NCBI GenBank assembly: GCA_021806645.1 | Contig: JAJZQX010000001.1 | Coordinates: forward strand, 124,001 to 188,000 | DNA: 64,000 nucleotides | Direction of reading: 5' to 3' | Source: Myxococcales bacterium | GTDB lineage: Bacteria; Myxococcota; Myxococcia; Myxococcales; Anaeromyxobacteraceae | Shown: one piece after another, positions 9,401-16,062 of the stretch | Numbering within the stretch: position 1 is the first letter of the stretch | How the letters are laid out: every line of letters starts with the position of its first letter | Notes under the pieces: generated by a model | What the model was told of the DNA's origin: nothing | The model's input: the letters and a program-made list of their open reading frames with translations, nothing else | Databases searched by the model: none | Position numbers and translations under genes: made by a program

Positions 9401-9967
9401 CGGCGCGGCTACGATCCCGGGGGCGAAGGGGTGGTGAGGATCCGCGACGAGGTCTCCCGCTTCCTGGCCTCGCCTCCCGGGCAGGCCCTGGCCGAGGCGG
9501 CCGGCTCAGGGAGGCTGCGGCGGGAGGTCCCGTTCCTGCTTCGGCTCGACGGCGCCGGGGCGGGCGGTCCGCCAGCCTGCTACCTCGACGGCGCCATCGA
9601 CGCCCTGGTGTCCCACGGCGGGGGCGGCCCGCTGCTGGTCCTTGACTACAAGTACGCCTTGCCCCGCGCCGAGGCGGCAGAGCGGTACCGGCTCCAGCTG
9701 GCGGCCTACGCGCTGGCCGCCTCCCGGGCCCACGGCGGCGCGCCGGTGGAGGCGCGGCTCCAGTTCCTGCGCGGCGACCTCGCCAGCCTCGACGTCACGC
9801 CGACGTCGGAGGAGCTCTCGGACCTGGCGCGCGCAGCCCCCGGGCTGGCCTGGGAGGTGGCGACCGGCACCGGGGACCAGGCCCCGTCGGCGCTGGGACG
9901 CGACCGGGCGCGCTGCCTCGGCGAGGGGTGCGGCTTCGTCGAGCGCTGCTTCGCGGCGCCCCATTGA
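6446..9967 (+). CDS. addA: AddA subunit: UvrD-like helicase with C-terminal PD-(D/E)XK nuclease
   Basis: A protein of 1173 residues starting at GTG 6446, which overlaps the addB stop. The motor motifs of superfamily 1A are all visible: AGAGSGKTTA at 25-34, LLVDEYQDVNG near 361-371, LHLTDNHRS, LLSIHQAKGLEWPIVLLP, and RRLLYVALTRARD. The nuclease domain has YLDGAIDALV, LDYKYA (Asp1067, Lys1069) and the QLAAYALA helix. Unusually for AddA, the nuclease also has a four-cysteine arrangement like the AddB Fe-S cluster: Cys923 (FARCPRR) and C1157-x4-C1162-x5-C1168. With AddB this should form a complete recombinational repair nuclease. Confidence 0.9.
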   Translation: MSVEPTWAGAALELFELRGATAVSAGAGSGKTTALVELCVRLLSGQATGTPLDPGEVAAITFTEKAAAELVERLRKAVARRTARAAGGPEAAAWSERLRCLDRMAVGTIHNFCGRLLRERALEAGLDPEFTVLDEASAPPLLAEAARGAVVAALDEGRREARALCAAFKADELSSLVAALVAERSVRGLRGEQPVAEGPVAAVEAARVALLEAAANFLAARGEARTATAEAAVERVARASEPIGEEERRGPLTPAVVARLVALGEAAHPAPRGKNMERLQAASSELKAAARALPALAAEAWGRAQREELARLVLEAERRYRAACQARRGLDFDGLLTATRDLLAGNRGILGELRGRLRALLVDEYQDVNGVQQAIFELLTAPLDGLAPGPIGVAVGDLKQSIYGFRGADVGVFAGLVERLGANGGRVLHLTDNHRSAPAVVALVNELSRHALQPPEGQAPRPFEIAFTPADRLVAKRPAALAPAAELLDDGGGGTSAERRGREAAALATRILALVSGRAGVPVRERVERDGQLRERPRRPRFGDVAILFRRTTALGVYERALRAAGIPVRLARGAFHQSPEVRDLGELLASLADPGDELAWAALLRSPLCAVTDSTLLVLAGHGLAKLHAAAEAELAGLPMTGPERLRLGRFLAVWRALRPLRDRLAPHLLLGRAVEALDLDVALAAGPDGDRRRRNLEKALSLARAFGERGGTAMELATRLRWLAAQPPREPEADLDEADAVTLLSIHQAKGLEWPIVLLPDLGAPPRGDTGRARLDARGALCADWFDAGQADFVRTPSLEAAREDARRAADAESRRLLYVALTRARDLVVLSGEGKQKKDGTRTFPAWRGLLEEAVGGDPSLVLRVPFAEVGTAAHGPPVEAPPEAGPLPPLAVLAPRLAPPAPASPIRLAVTQLAEFARCPRRHHLTRVLGLVEPAGLHGGAVDDDPARATARGTLAHAMLAELDLAATGPARQAQLAAVSVRRGYDPGGEGVVRIRDEVSRFLASPPGQALAEAAGSGRLRREVPFLLRLDGAGAGGPPACYLDGAIDALVSHGGGGPLLVLDYKYALPRAEAAERYRLQLAAYALAASRAHGGAPVEARLQFLRGDLASLDVTPTSEELSDLARAAPGLAWEVATGTGDQAPSALGRDRARCLGEGCGFVERCFAAPH

Positions 9968-10002
9968 TCCAGCTTGATTCCTGCGGCGTTGGGCCGGAAG
10001 AT

Positions 10003-10035
10003 GCCCCCGCTTCGAAGGGGGGGCCTCTCGGCCCC
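10003..10035 (+). promoter_or_regulatory. Two mutually exclusive GC hairpins in the leader before the aldolase gene
   Basis: GCCCCC (10003-10008) can pair with GGGGGC (10019-10024). GGGGCC (10020-10025) can instead pair with GGCCCC (10030-10035) across a TCTC loop. The arms share bases 10020-10024, so only one stem forms at a time. The pair sits between the addA stop and the aldolase ATG at 10071. It may act as a terminator for addAB or as an attenuator for the aldolase. No T-run follows, so the role is uncertain. Confidence 0.35.
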
Positions 10036-10070
10036 GATAGCCGCCCAACCACCACGCTGGAGCAATCACG

Positions 10071-10997
10071 ATGGCGATGACCGAGCGAGTGAAGCAGATC
10101 CTTTCCTGGTACGGCTCCGACAGCCCCGGGACCCTCGCCAACCTCTACCGGCTGCTCAACTCCGGTCGCCTGGCCGGCACCGGCAAGCTGGTGATCCTCC
10201 CCGTCGACCAGGGGTTCGAGCACGGCCCGGCCCGCTCCTTCGCCCCCAACCCGGAGGGCTACGATCCCGAGTACCACGCCCAGCTCGCCATCGACGCCGG
10301 GTGCAACGCCTACGCGGCGCCGCTCGGCTTCATCGAGGCGGTGGCGGCCAGGTACGCCGGCCAGATCCCCCTCATCCTCAAGGCCAACAACTCCGACTCG
10401 CTCTCCAAGCTGGGCGGCGCCCCGTGCTCCGCGGTGACCGCCTCGGTCAAGGAGGCGGTGCGGCTCGGCTGCGCCGCCATCGGCTTCACCATCTACCCGG
10501 GCTCCGACGCCCGGAACACCCAGTTCGAGGAGCTCCGCGAGCTGGCCCAGGAGGCCAAGGCGCACGGCCTGGTGGTGGTGACCTGGAGCTACCCGCGCGG
10601 CTCCGGCGTATCCAAGGAGGGCGAGACGGCGGTCGACGTGGCAGCCTACGCCGCCCAGATCGCCGCCCAGCTCGGCTCGCACATCATCAAGGTGAAGCCG
10701 CCCAAGGACCTGGTCGAACTCCCCGAGGCCAAGAAGGTCTTCGAGAAGTACCAGATCCCGACCAAGACCCTGGCGGACCGGGTGCGCCACGTGGTGCAGT
10801 CGGCCTTCAACGGCAAGCGGATCGTCATCTTCTCCGGCGGCGAGGCCAAGGGGACCGAGGAGGTCCTTGCCGAGATCAAGGGCATCGCCGAGGGCGGCGG
10901 CTTCGGCTCCATCATGGGGCGGAACGCCTTCCAGCGCCCCCGGGCCGAGGCGCTCAAGCTGCTCGCCGAGGTCATGAAGATCCACGGCGCCAAGTAG
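10071..10997 (+). CDS. fbaB: Class I fructose-bisphosphate aldolase (DhnA/FbaB type)
   Basis: Cleaves fructose 1,6-bisphosphate to glyceraldehyde 3-phosphate and dihydroxyacetone phosphate through a lysine Schiff base. The protein has 308 residues. DhnA-family marks are ILPVDQGFEHGPA near the N-terminus, LKANNSDSL, VVTWSYPRG, HIIKVKPP (Schiff-base lysine region), and the phosphate-binding IFSGGEAKG and SIMGRNAFQRP segments. It is a single-domain bacterial/archaeal-type class I enzyme, somewhat shorter than E. coli FbaB. It stands alone: a strong hairpin follows at 11029-11058, and possible leader structures precede it. Confidence 0.93.
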   Translation: MAMTERVKQILSWYGSDSPGTLANLYRLLNSGRLAGTGKLVILPVDQGFEHGPARSFAPNPEGYDPEYHAQLAIDAGCNAYAAPLGFIEAVAARYAGQIPLILKANNSDSLSKLGGAPCSAVTASVKEAVRLGCAAIGFTIYPGSDARNTQFEELRELAQEAKAHGLVVVTWSYPRGSGVSKEGETAVDVAAYAAQIAAQLGSHIIKVKPPKDLVELPEAKKVFEKYQIPTKTLADRVRHVVQSAFNGKRIVIFSGGEAKGTEEVLAEIKGIAEGGGFGSIMGRNAFQRPRAEALKLLAEVMKIHGAK

Positions 10998-11028
10998 TCC
11001 GGGGCGGACAACCCGGAAGGCCGCTCCC

Positions 11029-11058
11029 GGGGCGGCGTCCCCATCGGGGCGCCGCCCC
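11029..11058 (+). terminator. Strong hairpin after the aldolase gene
   Basis: GGGGCGGCG (11029-11037) pairs with CGCCGCCCC (11050-11058). Inside, CCCC (11039-11042) pairs with GGGG (11046-11049) across a three-base loop, with one bulged T. The hairpin lies 31 bp after the aldolase stop. No poly-T tract follows, which is common in such GC-rich genomes. Confidence 0.65.
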
Positions 11059-11123
11059 CGCTATTCCGGGGGGCGGAAACCATTTTCAGGCCACGCGCCG
11101 GGGCGGAAAGAGTTAGTTTTGTC

Positions 11124-11152
11124 TTGCCCGTACGGGCGACGAGGTTTACAAC
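11124..11152 (+). promoter_or_regulatory. Candidate promoter with a 12-bp palindrome, upstream of the DUF507 gene
   Basis: TTGCCC at 11124-11129 and TACAAC at 11147-11152 are separated by 17 bp in an unusually AT-rich stretch for this genome. GCCCGTACGGGC (11126-11137) is a perfect 12-bp palindrome overlapping the -35 element and could be an operator. It lies about 80-110 bp before the ATG at 11234. This is pattern evidence only. Confidence 0.35.
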
Positions 11153-11233
11153 GCTTCACCTTTTACTCGCGGTCCCCGCTCCGGCTCATCGGCCACGGCG
11201 TTGGCCGCGGCCGTCGAGGCGAGGAAACAGGAC

Positions 11234-11752
11234 ATGCGGCTCTACCCCAAGGTCATCCCCACCATCGCTCGCGAGGTCGTCCAGACCCTCATGCAGGATG
11301 GGGACGTCGAGGTCGAGACCCTCCGGATCGTCGACGCCGAGAAGGACATGGAGTCGGTGATGAAGGAGTACCTCTCCTTCGAGGAGCGCGTGAACGCGGC
11401 CACCCGCGAAGCGCTCGAACGGCGCGGCTACGACCACTCCCGCTTCGCGGCGGTGAAGCGCGAGATGGCCGACGTGCGCGGCTTCCGGATGGGTGACGAG
11501 GGGATCGAGCACGTCATCGGCCAGATGATCGAGCAGCTGCTCATCTCCCGGAACGTCGAGGAGGTCTTCACCGAGGACAACCTCCTCCGGAAGAAGGTCT
11601 TCGGCATCTTCCGCAAGCACCTCGACGTCGACGACGAGATCGACCGCGAGGCGAGGGCCCGGCTGAAGCACCTGCAGGAGGGGACGGCCGCCTTCGACAT
11701 CGAGTACCAGAAGACGGTGGAGCTGCTCCGCCGCAGCCGCGGCCTCATCTAG
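11234..11752 (+). CDS. DUF507 family protein
   Basis: A protein of 172 residues from ATG 11234, chosen because GAGG precedes it and because MRLYPKVIPTIAREV is the usual family start; an in-frame GTG at 11201 is less likely. The protein appears to hold two copies of the small helical DUF507 unit: residues 1 to about 85, and about 86-172, which has ISRNVEEVFTEDNLLRKKVF and the AFDIEYQKTVELLRR end. The family is common in Myxococcota and other delta-type lineages and its function is unknown. The gene is monocistronic. Confidence 0.85.
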   Translation: MRLYPKVIPTIAREVVQTLMQDGDVEVETLRIVDAEKDMESVMKEYLSFEERVNAATREALERRGYDHSRFAAVKREMADVRGFRMGDEGIEHVIGQMIEQLLISRNVEEVFTEDNLLRKKVFGIFRKHLDVDDEIDREARARLKHLQEGTAAFDIEYQKTVELLRRSRGLI

Positions 11753-11815
11753 GTCGGCGGAGGGGTCGGCGAACGATCCCGGCCTGCGACGGGCGGACTC
11801 GTCGCTCCGCTGCTC

Positions 11816-11836
11816 GGCGTACGACAGCAGTACGCC
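11816..11836. repeat. Intergenic hairpin, possibly a dispersed repeat
   Basis: GGCGTAC (11816-11822) and GTACGCC (11830-11836) form a 7-bp stem with a 7-base loop. It lies in the 251-bp gap after the DUF507 gene, amid pyrimidine-rich sequence with no coding potential. It may be a terminator or one copy of a dispersed intergenic repeat; only one copy is seen in this window. Confidence 0.35.
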
Positions 11837-12003
11837 TGCGCGGCTCGCTCCTCATGCGCCCGTCTCGGCTGCGGGCTCCTTCGCCTCGTCGCGCGTGACT
11901 TGGCGGGCCAGCCCGTTTTCGGGCAGCGCCGCCAGGAAATTGACGCCCGATATCGCTCGATTACGCTGATCGCCTGGGCCGCTGCGGGGCCGGAGGTGGT
12001 CGG

Positions 12004-12771
12004 GTGGGCAAGGGCGTGGCCTATTACCGGGGGGTCCGCGGCAGCGCCGCGCTTCCGACCGCCAGGCTGGTCGCCGGCGAGGTGGCCGCCGAGGCGCTCG
12101 CTCCCGGCGAGCTGCGCCGCCTCCCGTTCCAGGGGCAGCTGCTGGGCGCGGTGCGCGTCCGCTCCGGCTTCGCCCCCATCCCGCTGGTCGCCTTCGACCG
12201 GGCCGGCGAGCGGCTCGAGGCCGAGGCGCAGGCCGCCTGGTTCCACCTGGTCCGGCTCTCCTGGGGCGACGGGCGCAACTGGGCTCGCGTCGGCAAGAGG
12301 GAGCTGATGGCCCGGCTGCGGCTCTCCGAGCGGCGGCTCCTGCGCGTGCTCGGTGCGCTGGTCGAGGGCGGCTTCGTCACGCCGCTGCACCGTGACAACC
12401 GCGGCACGCTCTGGAAGGTGGCCTGGCCCGGAGAGCCCTTCGGCGAGCCGCCCGGCGACGAGGTGCTGCTGGGACGGGCCGGCCCGGCGCTGGCCAGCGC
12501 GGGACCACCGGACGGCCATGCGCCGGCTCCGGCTCCGGCCGTGCCTCGCGCCAGGCCACCCGCCATCGGCGCGCGGCGCGGCGCGGCGCGTGCGCTGGAG
12601 CTGGCGCGGGCCCTGGTCGAGGCCCGGGGGCTCCACGGGGAGGCGGCCGAGGCGGCGGCCCTCCGCGAGGTGCGAGAGCTGGTGGACGAGGGGCAGGGGT
12701 ACGAACGGATCGCCGCGGCCATCGCCGCGGTGGCGCGGCGAGCTGGGCGCGGCGCGGAGGAGAGGCCATGA
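12004..12771 (+). CDS. Winged-helix DNA-binding protein, function unknown
   Basis: A protein of 255 residues starting at GTG 12004, with GGAGG 7 bp upstream. Residues about 75-140 carry a helix-turn-helix/wing: AWFHLVRLSWGDG, KRELMARLRLSERRLLRVL, GALVEGGFVTPLHRD and GTLWKVAW. The arrangement recalls winged helices of replication initiators or small-genome-element regulators. A Pro/Ala-rich linker follows. The last 60 residues are helical (ELARALVEARGL, REVRELVDEGQGYERIAAAI), a little like DnaD/phage replication C-termini. The next gene overlaps it by 4 bp. The role is not known; a replication or phage origin is only a guess. Confidence 0.7.
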   Translation: MGKGVAYYRGVRGSAALPTARLVAGEVAAEALAPGELRRLPFQGQLLGAVRVRSGFAPIPLVAFDRAGERLEAEAQAAWFHLVRLSWGDGRNWARVGKRELMARLRLSERRLLRVLGALVEGGFVTPLHRDNRGTLWKVAWPGEPFGEPPGDEVLLGRAGPALASAGPPDGHAPAPAPAVPRARPPAIGARRGAARALELARALVEARGLHGEAAEAAALREVRELVDEGQGYERIAAAIAAVARRAGRGAEERP

Positions 12772-13130
12772 AGGTCGCGATCGGGAAGGTGGCGCTGCAC
12801 CAGACCCAGGTGGTGGAGGCGAGGCGGTTGGCGCCGGCGCCCGAGCTCGATCCGGTCGAGGCCCTGCGGCAGCGGCTCTCAGGCCGGTCGGCGCGGGAGC
12901 ACGTGGTCCTCGACTTCCTCGCCGACGACCTGCGCGAGGTCCGGGAGGCGCTCGGCAACGTCCAGCGCTACGTGCGGGGGATCGAGCTGGCCATGGCCGA
13001 TCCGCGCCTCACGCAGCAGCAGCTCCTGTCGCTGGCGCTCGGCGGAGGGCCAGTCGATCAACTCGACCACCTGGGCGAGATGCTGACCAGCACCCGCCGC
13101 CGGCTGGCGCAGGTGGCGGCGCGGATGTGA
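12768..13130 (+). CDS. Hypothetical protein coupled to the winged-helix gene
   Basis: A protein of 120 residues beginning at the ATG of an ATGA overlap, with GGAGAGGCC before it. I do not recognise a family. The N-terminus (IGKVALHQTQVVEARRLAP) is strand-like. Residues 40-120 are predicted to be helical, with heptad-like spacing (DLREVREALGNVQRYVRGIE, LGEMLTSTRRRLAQVAARM), which suggests a helical hairpin or coiled-coil partner of the upstream DNA-binding protein. Tight coupling supports joint function. Confidence 0.65.
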   Translation: MKVAIGKVALHQTQVVEARRLAPAPELDPVEALRQRLSGRSAREHVVLDFLADDLREVREALGNVQRYVRGIELAMADPRLTQQQLLSLALGGGPVDQLDHLGEMLTSTRRRLAQVAARM

Positions 13131-13156
13131 CGGGCCGCTCGCCCGGGCGCTGGGCG

Positions 13157-13903
13157 CTAGCGAAACTCCTCCAGCTTGGCCGAGACCATCCCCAGGTCCA
13201 CCTCGGTGACCACCGCCAGGGGGATGCGCCGCGCGTCGGCCGAGTACCAGATCCAGATGGCGCGCGCCTTGCCGGCTCCGTCGGCGCGCCTGGCCTTCCC
13301 CTCCACCCGCAGCGCCTCGAACCGGCCGGCCGGCACCTCGAACCGCTCCGTCCCGCTGGCCACCGCCCCCTCGAACCGCCAGTACTTTCCGTTGGCGACC
13401 AGGTCGAAGCAGAGCCGGTCGCCGGCCGCCAGCCTGGTGGCCCGCGCGTAGTAGACGGCCGAGAGGGCGTCGAGCGCCTCACCCTGCCGATCGAACACCG
13501 CGGTGCCGCGCCTGCTCCCGTCTCTCGTCTCCAGCGTCACCCTGGGGCCTGGCGGCACGAAGCGCACGTCGATGGAGCGGCGCCGGCCGTCCTCGTCGGC
13601 CTCCTCGCGGTAGCGCTCCGGGCGCAGGGTCCTCGAGTCGACCCAGGAGAGCCCCACCGCCACCAGCCTCTGCAGGGGCCCGAACCGGGCGGTGTTGCGG
13701 GCCTTGGCCACCAGCGGGATGACGGCGCCGTTGGAGAGGGGACGCTCCACCGAGAACTGGAGCTCGCCCACCTTGACCGAGCCGAGCAGCGAGAGCTCCA
13801 TCCTGAGCCGTTCGCCAGGATGCCACGGTGGCCGGCCGGTGAGCGGCGGCAGGGTGCAGGCGGGCGGCGCGGCCAGGAGGAAGGCGAGGATGGGGGCGAG
13901 CAT
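13157..13903 (-). CDS. Exported DUF3108-type protein
   Basis: A protein of 248 residues from ATG 13903. This start places a short signal peptide (MLAPILAFLLAAPPAC) at the N-terminus; longer upstream starts would bury it. The LAAPPAC end could also act as a weak lipobox. The mature part has the DUF3108 pattern of periplasmic, mostly beta proteins: HPGERLRMELSLLGSVKVGE, RTLRPERYREE, VYYARATRLAAGD, FEALRVEGKARR, and IWYSADARRIPLAVV. Function is unknown; members are thought to be outer-membrane-lattice or lipid-associated beta proteins. It is transcribed toward, and converges with, the winged-helix pair. Confidence 0.75.
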   Translation of the reverse strand: MLAPILAFLLAAPPACTLPPLTGRPPWHPGERLRMELSLLGSVKVGELQFSVERPLSNGAVIPLVAKARNTARFGPLQRLVAVGLSWVDSRTLRPERYREEADEDGRRRSIDVRFVPPGPRVTLETRDGSRRGTAVFDRQGEALDALSAVYYARATRLAAGDRLCFDLVANGKYWRFEGAVASGTERFEVPAGRFEALRVEGKARRADGAGKARAIWIWYSADARRIPLAVVTEVDLGMVSAKLEEFR

Positions 13904-14007
13904 CGGGCGGCAGCATCGCCTCGACCGGGGCAAGCCGTCCAGCGGGCAGGGGCACCCGGGTGGACGGCGGCCAGCCAAGGGGCGATCATCCGAGCGCGGA
14001 GGGGACC

Positions 14008-14226
14008 ATGCCGGTCGACCAGGGCTACGACGAAGACGACGATAAGGGAGAATCGAACGAAGGGGCCGACCGTCGCTTCGGCGACTTCGACTGCCCCGAG
14101 TGCGCGGCCAACAATCCCTACGACGACAAGTTCGGCAACGGGGACGAGGTCCGCTGCTACTACTGCGGCGGCGAGTTCCTGGCGACGGTGACCGACTCGG
14201 GCCGCCTGAAGCTGAGGCTGCTCTGA
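14008..14226 (+). CDS. Small acidic zinc-ribbon protein
   Basis: A protein of 72 residues starting at ATG 14008, preceded by GGAGGGG, which decides against an upstream in-frame ATG. The N-terminal 25 residues are very acidic and probably disordered. Two CxxC knuckles, CPEC and CYYC, are about 23 residues apart and form a single zinc ribbon ending GGEFLATVTDSGRLKLRLL. Such ribbons bind nucleic acid or proteins; no specific family is recognised. It is divergent from the DUF3108 gene, sharing a 104-bp promoter gap. Confidence 0.75.
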   Translation: MPVDQGYDEDDDKGESNEGADRRFGDFDCPECAANNPYDDKFGNGDEVRCYYCGGEFLATVTDSGRLKLRLL

Positions 14227-14268
14227 AGGAGGCCCAAGGCGCGACCCACGTCCTGGATTTGACGGGTT

Positions 14269-14288
14269 GCGCGGCCTGAAGGCCGCGC
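14269..14288. terminator. Bidirectional hairpin between the zinc-ribbon gene and yggS
   Basis: GCGCGGCC (14269-14276) and GGCCGCGC (14281-14288) form a perfect 8-bp stem closed by a TGAA loop. It lies between two convergent genes and could end transcription in both directions. Its right arm merges into a 13-bp tandem repeat. Confidence 0.6.
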
Positions 14289-14333
14289 GATTAAGCCGCG
14301 CGATTAAGCCGCGCGATTCAGCCGCGCGATCCG
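14282..14333. repeat. Four tandem copies of a 13-bp unit at the 3' end of yggS
   Basis: GCCGCGCGATTAA (14282-14294) is repeated exactly at 14295-14307, with one change at 14308-14320, and degenerates at 14321-14333. The third unit contains the yggS stop codon. The array looks like slippage of the gene end combined with the adjoining terminator stem. Confidence 0.85.
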
Positions 14334-14989
14334 AAGATGGCGGTGCCGAGCCGGATCAGCGTGGCGCCCTCCTCCACCGCGATCGGCCAGTCGGCGCTCA
14401 TCCCCATCGACAGCTCGCGCAGGCCGAGCTGGTCGCGCAGCGCCCGCAGCCGGGCGAAGTGCGGGCGCGGCGCCTCATCCGGCGGCGGGATGCACATCAG
14501 GCCGGCCACCTCCAGCCCGGGCAGCTGGCGCGCCAGCGCCACCAGCGGTTCGACCCGCTCCGGCGCGCAGCCCGACTTCTGCTGCTCGCCACCGAGGTTC
14601 ACCTCGACCAGCACGCGGACCGTCGCCCCGACCGCCGAGAACCGCTTCGCGAGCTCGCGGGCCAGCTCCTCGCGGTCGAGGGTGTGGACCCAGGCGGCGC
14701 GCGGGGCCAAGTACTTCACCTTGTTGGTCTGGAGGCCGCCGACGAAGTGCCAGGTGAGGTCGGGGAGGTCGGCCAGCGCGTCGGCCTTGGCTCGCCACTC
14801 CTGCGCGTAGTTCTCGCCGAAGTGGCGCTGGCCGGCGGCGTAGGCCTCCCGGATGGCCTCCTGCGGCTGCAGCTTGGAGACGGCCACCAGCGTGACCGAG
14901 GCCGGCAGCCGGGAGCGGACCGCGGCGACGCGGGCGGCGATGGTCAACGGCTCGCCGGAGGCGATCAAGGCGGATCCTCCACGGGCCAC
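14318..14989 (-). CDS. yggS: YggS/PLPBP family pyridoxal-phosphate homeostasis protein
   Basis: A protein of 223 residues with an alanine-racemase-like TIM barrel that binds PLP and buffers cellular vitamin B6. The PLP lysine is in VAVSKLQP (Lys39). Other family marks are FGENYAQE, WHFVGGLQTNK, VLVEVNLGGE, GLMCIPPP and ELSMGMSADW. The given start is GTG 14989. A TTG at 14968 has a better ribosome site (GGAGG, 7 bp upstream) and would remove seven residues, so the true start is uncertain. The last codons lie in a 13-bp tandem repeat. Confidence 0.9.
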   Translation of the reverse strand: MARGGSALIASGEPLTIAARVAAVRSRLPASVTLVAVSKLQPQEAIREAYAAGQRHFGENYAQEWRAKADALADLPDLTWHFVGGLQTNKVKYLAPRAAWVHTLDREELARELAKRFSAVGATVRVLVEVNLGGEQQKSGCAPERVEPLVALARQLPGLEVAGLMCIPPPDEAPRPHFARLRALRDQLGLRELSMGMSADWPIAVEEGATLIRLGTAIFGSRG

Positions 14990-15025
14990 AGTGTACCCCA
15001 GGCGATGAACTCCGCCGAGTCGCCC

Positions 15026-15841
15026 TCACGGCTGGCTGGGGTCCGCGAGGATGTACCTCTCGACGGCCTCGGCGAAACCCTCTTCGGCATTCGAGCTGGT
15101 GACCCTGTGGGCGGCGCGCTGGACCTCCGTGCTGGCATTGCCCATTGCGATGCTGAGGCCGCTTGGCGCGAACATGAGCACGTCGTTCGGCATGTCGCCG
15201 ATCGTCGCGATCAGCTCCGCCGGCACCTTCAGGATCTCGGAGAGCCGCCTGACGACCGCGCCCTTGTTGGCGTCCGGGTGGGTGACGTCGAGATAGTACG
15301 GCTGGGAGCGCGCGGCCGAGGCATGTTCGCCGAACTGCCGCCGGAGGTCCGTCTCGCAGTCCGCGACCGCCCGCGGGTCGTCGCTGACGCCGACGATCTT
15401 GACGATCCCTTCGAGCAGGTCGTCGAAACCCGGCGCCACCGTCGGGGAGAAGAGCACCGTGCGCCGCTCGAGATCGACGTGCGGTGCCTCGAGGGTGCGG
15501 ATGAACCAGTCGGCGCCCCGATACAGCCACACGTCCAGCCTGTGCCGTTCGATCGCCTTCACGATCTGGCCGACGATCGCGGCCGGCAAGGTCAGCTCCT
15601 CGATCGGCGACAGGTCCGGGTTAACCAGCATCCCGCCATTGAAGGCCGCCATCGGCGTCGTCAGCCCGAGCGGAGCGACCAGCATGCGCATGCCGCGCGG
15701 AGGTCGCCCGCTGGTGATGGCGAAGGCGACGCCCCTGGCACGCAGCGCGAGAACCGCTTGCCGGGCATGCTCGGTCAGCTCCTTGTCCGGCGTGAGCAGC
15801 GTGCCGTCGACATCCGCGATCACCAGGCCGATCCTGCTCAC
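15026..15841 (-). CDS. Cof-type HAD-IIB phosphatase
   Basis: A 271-residue cytoplasmic HAD hydrolase. Motif I is IADVDGTLL (Asp10, Asp12), motif II is AITSGRPPR, the motif III lysine is near HPDANKGAVVRRL, and motif IV is TIGDMPNDVLMF. The large type IIB cap lies between motifs II and III. Substrates of this family are sugar phosphates or FMN/PLP-like phosphates. It ends a coupled operon with a sugar kinase, Gnd and RpiA, which suggests a sugar-phosphate substrate (inference). Its ATG overlaps the stop of the 74-residue gene by 4 bp. Confidence 0.88.
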   Translation of the reverse strand: MSRIGLVIADVDGTLLTPDKELTEHARQAVLALRARGVAFAITSGRPPRGMRMLVAPLGLTTPMAAFNGGMLVNPDLSPIEELTLPAAIVGQIVKAIERHRLDVWLYRGADWFIRTLEAPHVDLERRTVLFSPTVAPGFDDLLEGIVKIVGVSDDPRAVADCETDLRRQFGEHASAARSQPYYLDVTHPDANKGAVVRRLSEILKVPAELIATIGDMPNDVLMFAPSGLSIAMGNASTEVQRAAHRVTSSNAEEGFAEAVERYILADPSQP

Positions 15842-16062
15842 GGGAGCGCCTTCGCGATCGTCTTCTCGAAGACGGTCGGAGTCGAGGTCGCGCCGCGTCG
15901 TACGTCCTCCCGGACCCGTCGAGCGAACCCAGCACCCCGAGGGAGGTGGCGCCGGACGCCGGCGGAGAGGAAGCGGAGCGCGTTGACGCGAGGCTGATCG
16001 AGATCCGGTGATTTCACGACGACCTCACCGACGGCGTGGGTTGTTCGAGCGGTCACGGTCAC
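15838..16062 (-). CDS. Unknown 74-residue protein in the pentose-phosphate operon
   Basis: This small frame is held between rpiA (GTGA overlap at its GTG start) and the HAD gene (ATGA overlap at its end), the same spacing as all other junctions in the operon, so it is likely translated. I do not recognise the family. It starts [16 protein letters not shown] and is basic in the middle (RRHLPRGAGFARRVREDVRR). It has no signal peptide or membrane segment. It might be a small regulator or a cut-down remnant of a larger enzyme. Confidence 0.6.
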   Translation of the reverse strand: MTVTARTTHAVGEVVVKSPDLDQPRVNALRFLSAGVRRHLPRGAGFARRVREDVRRGATSTPTVFEKTIAKALP

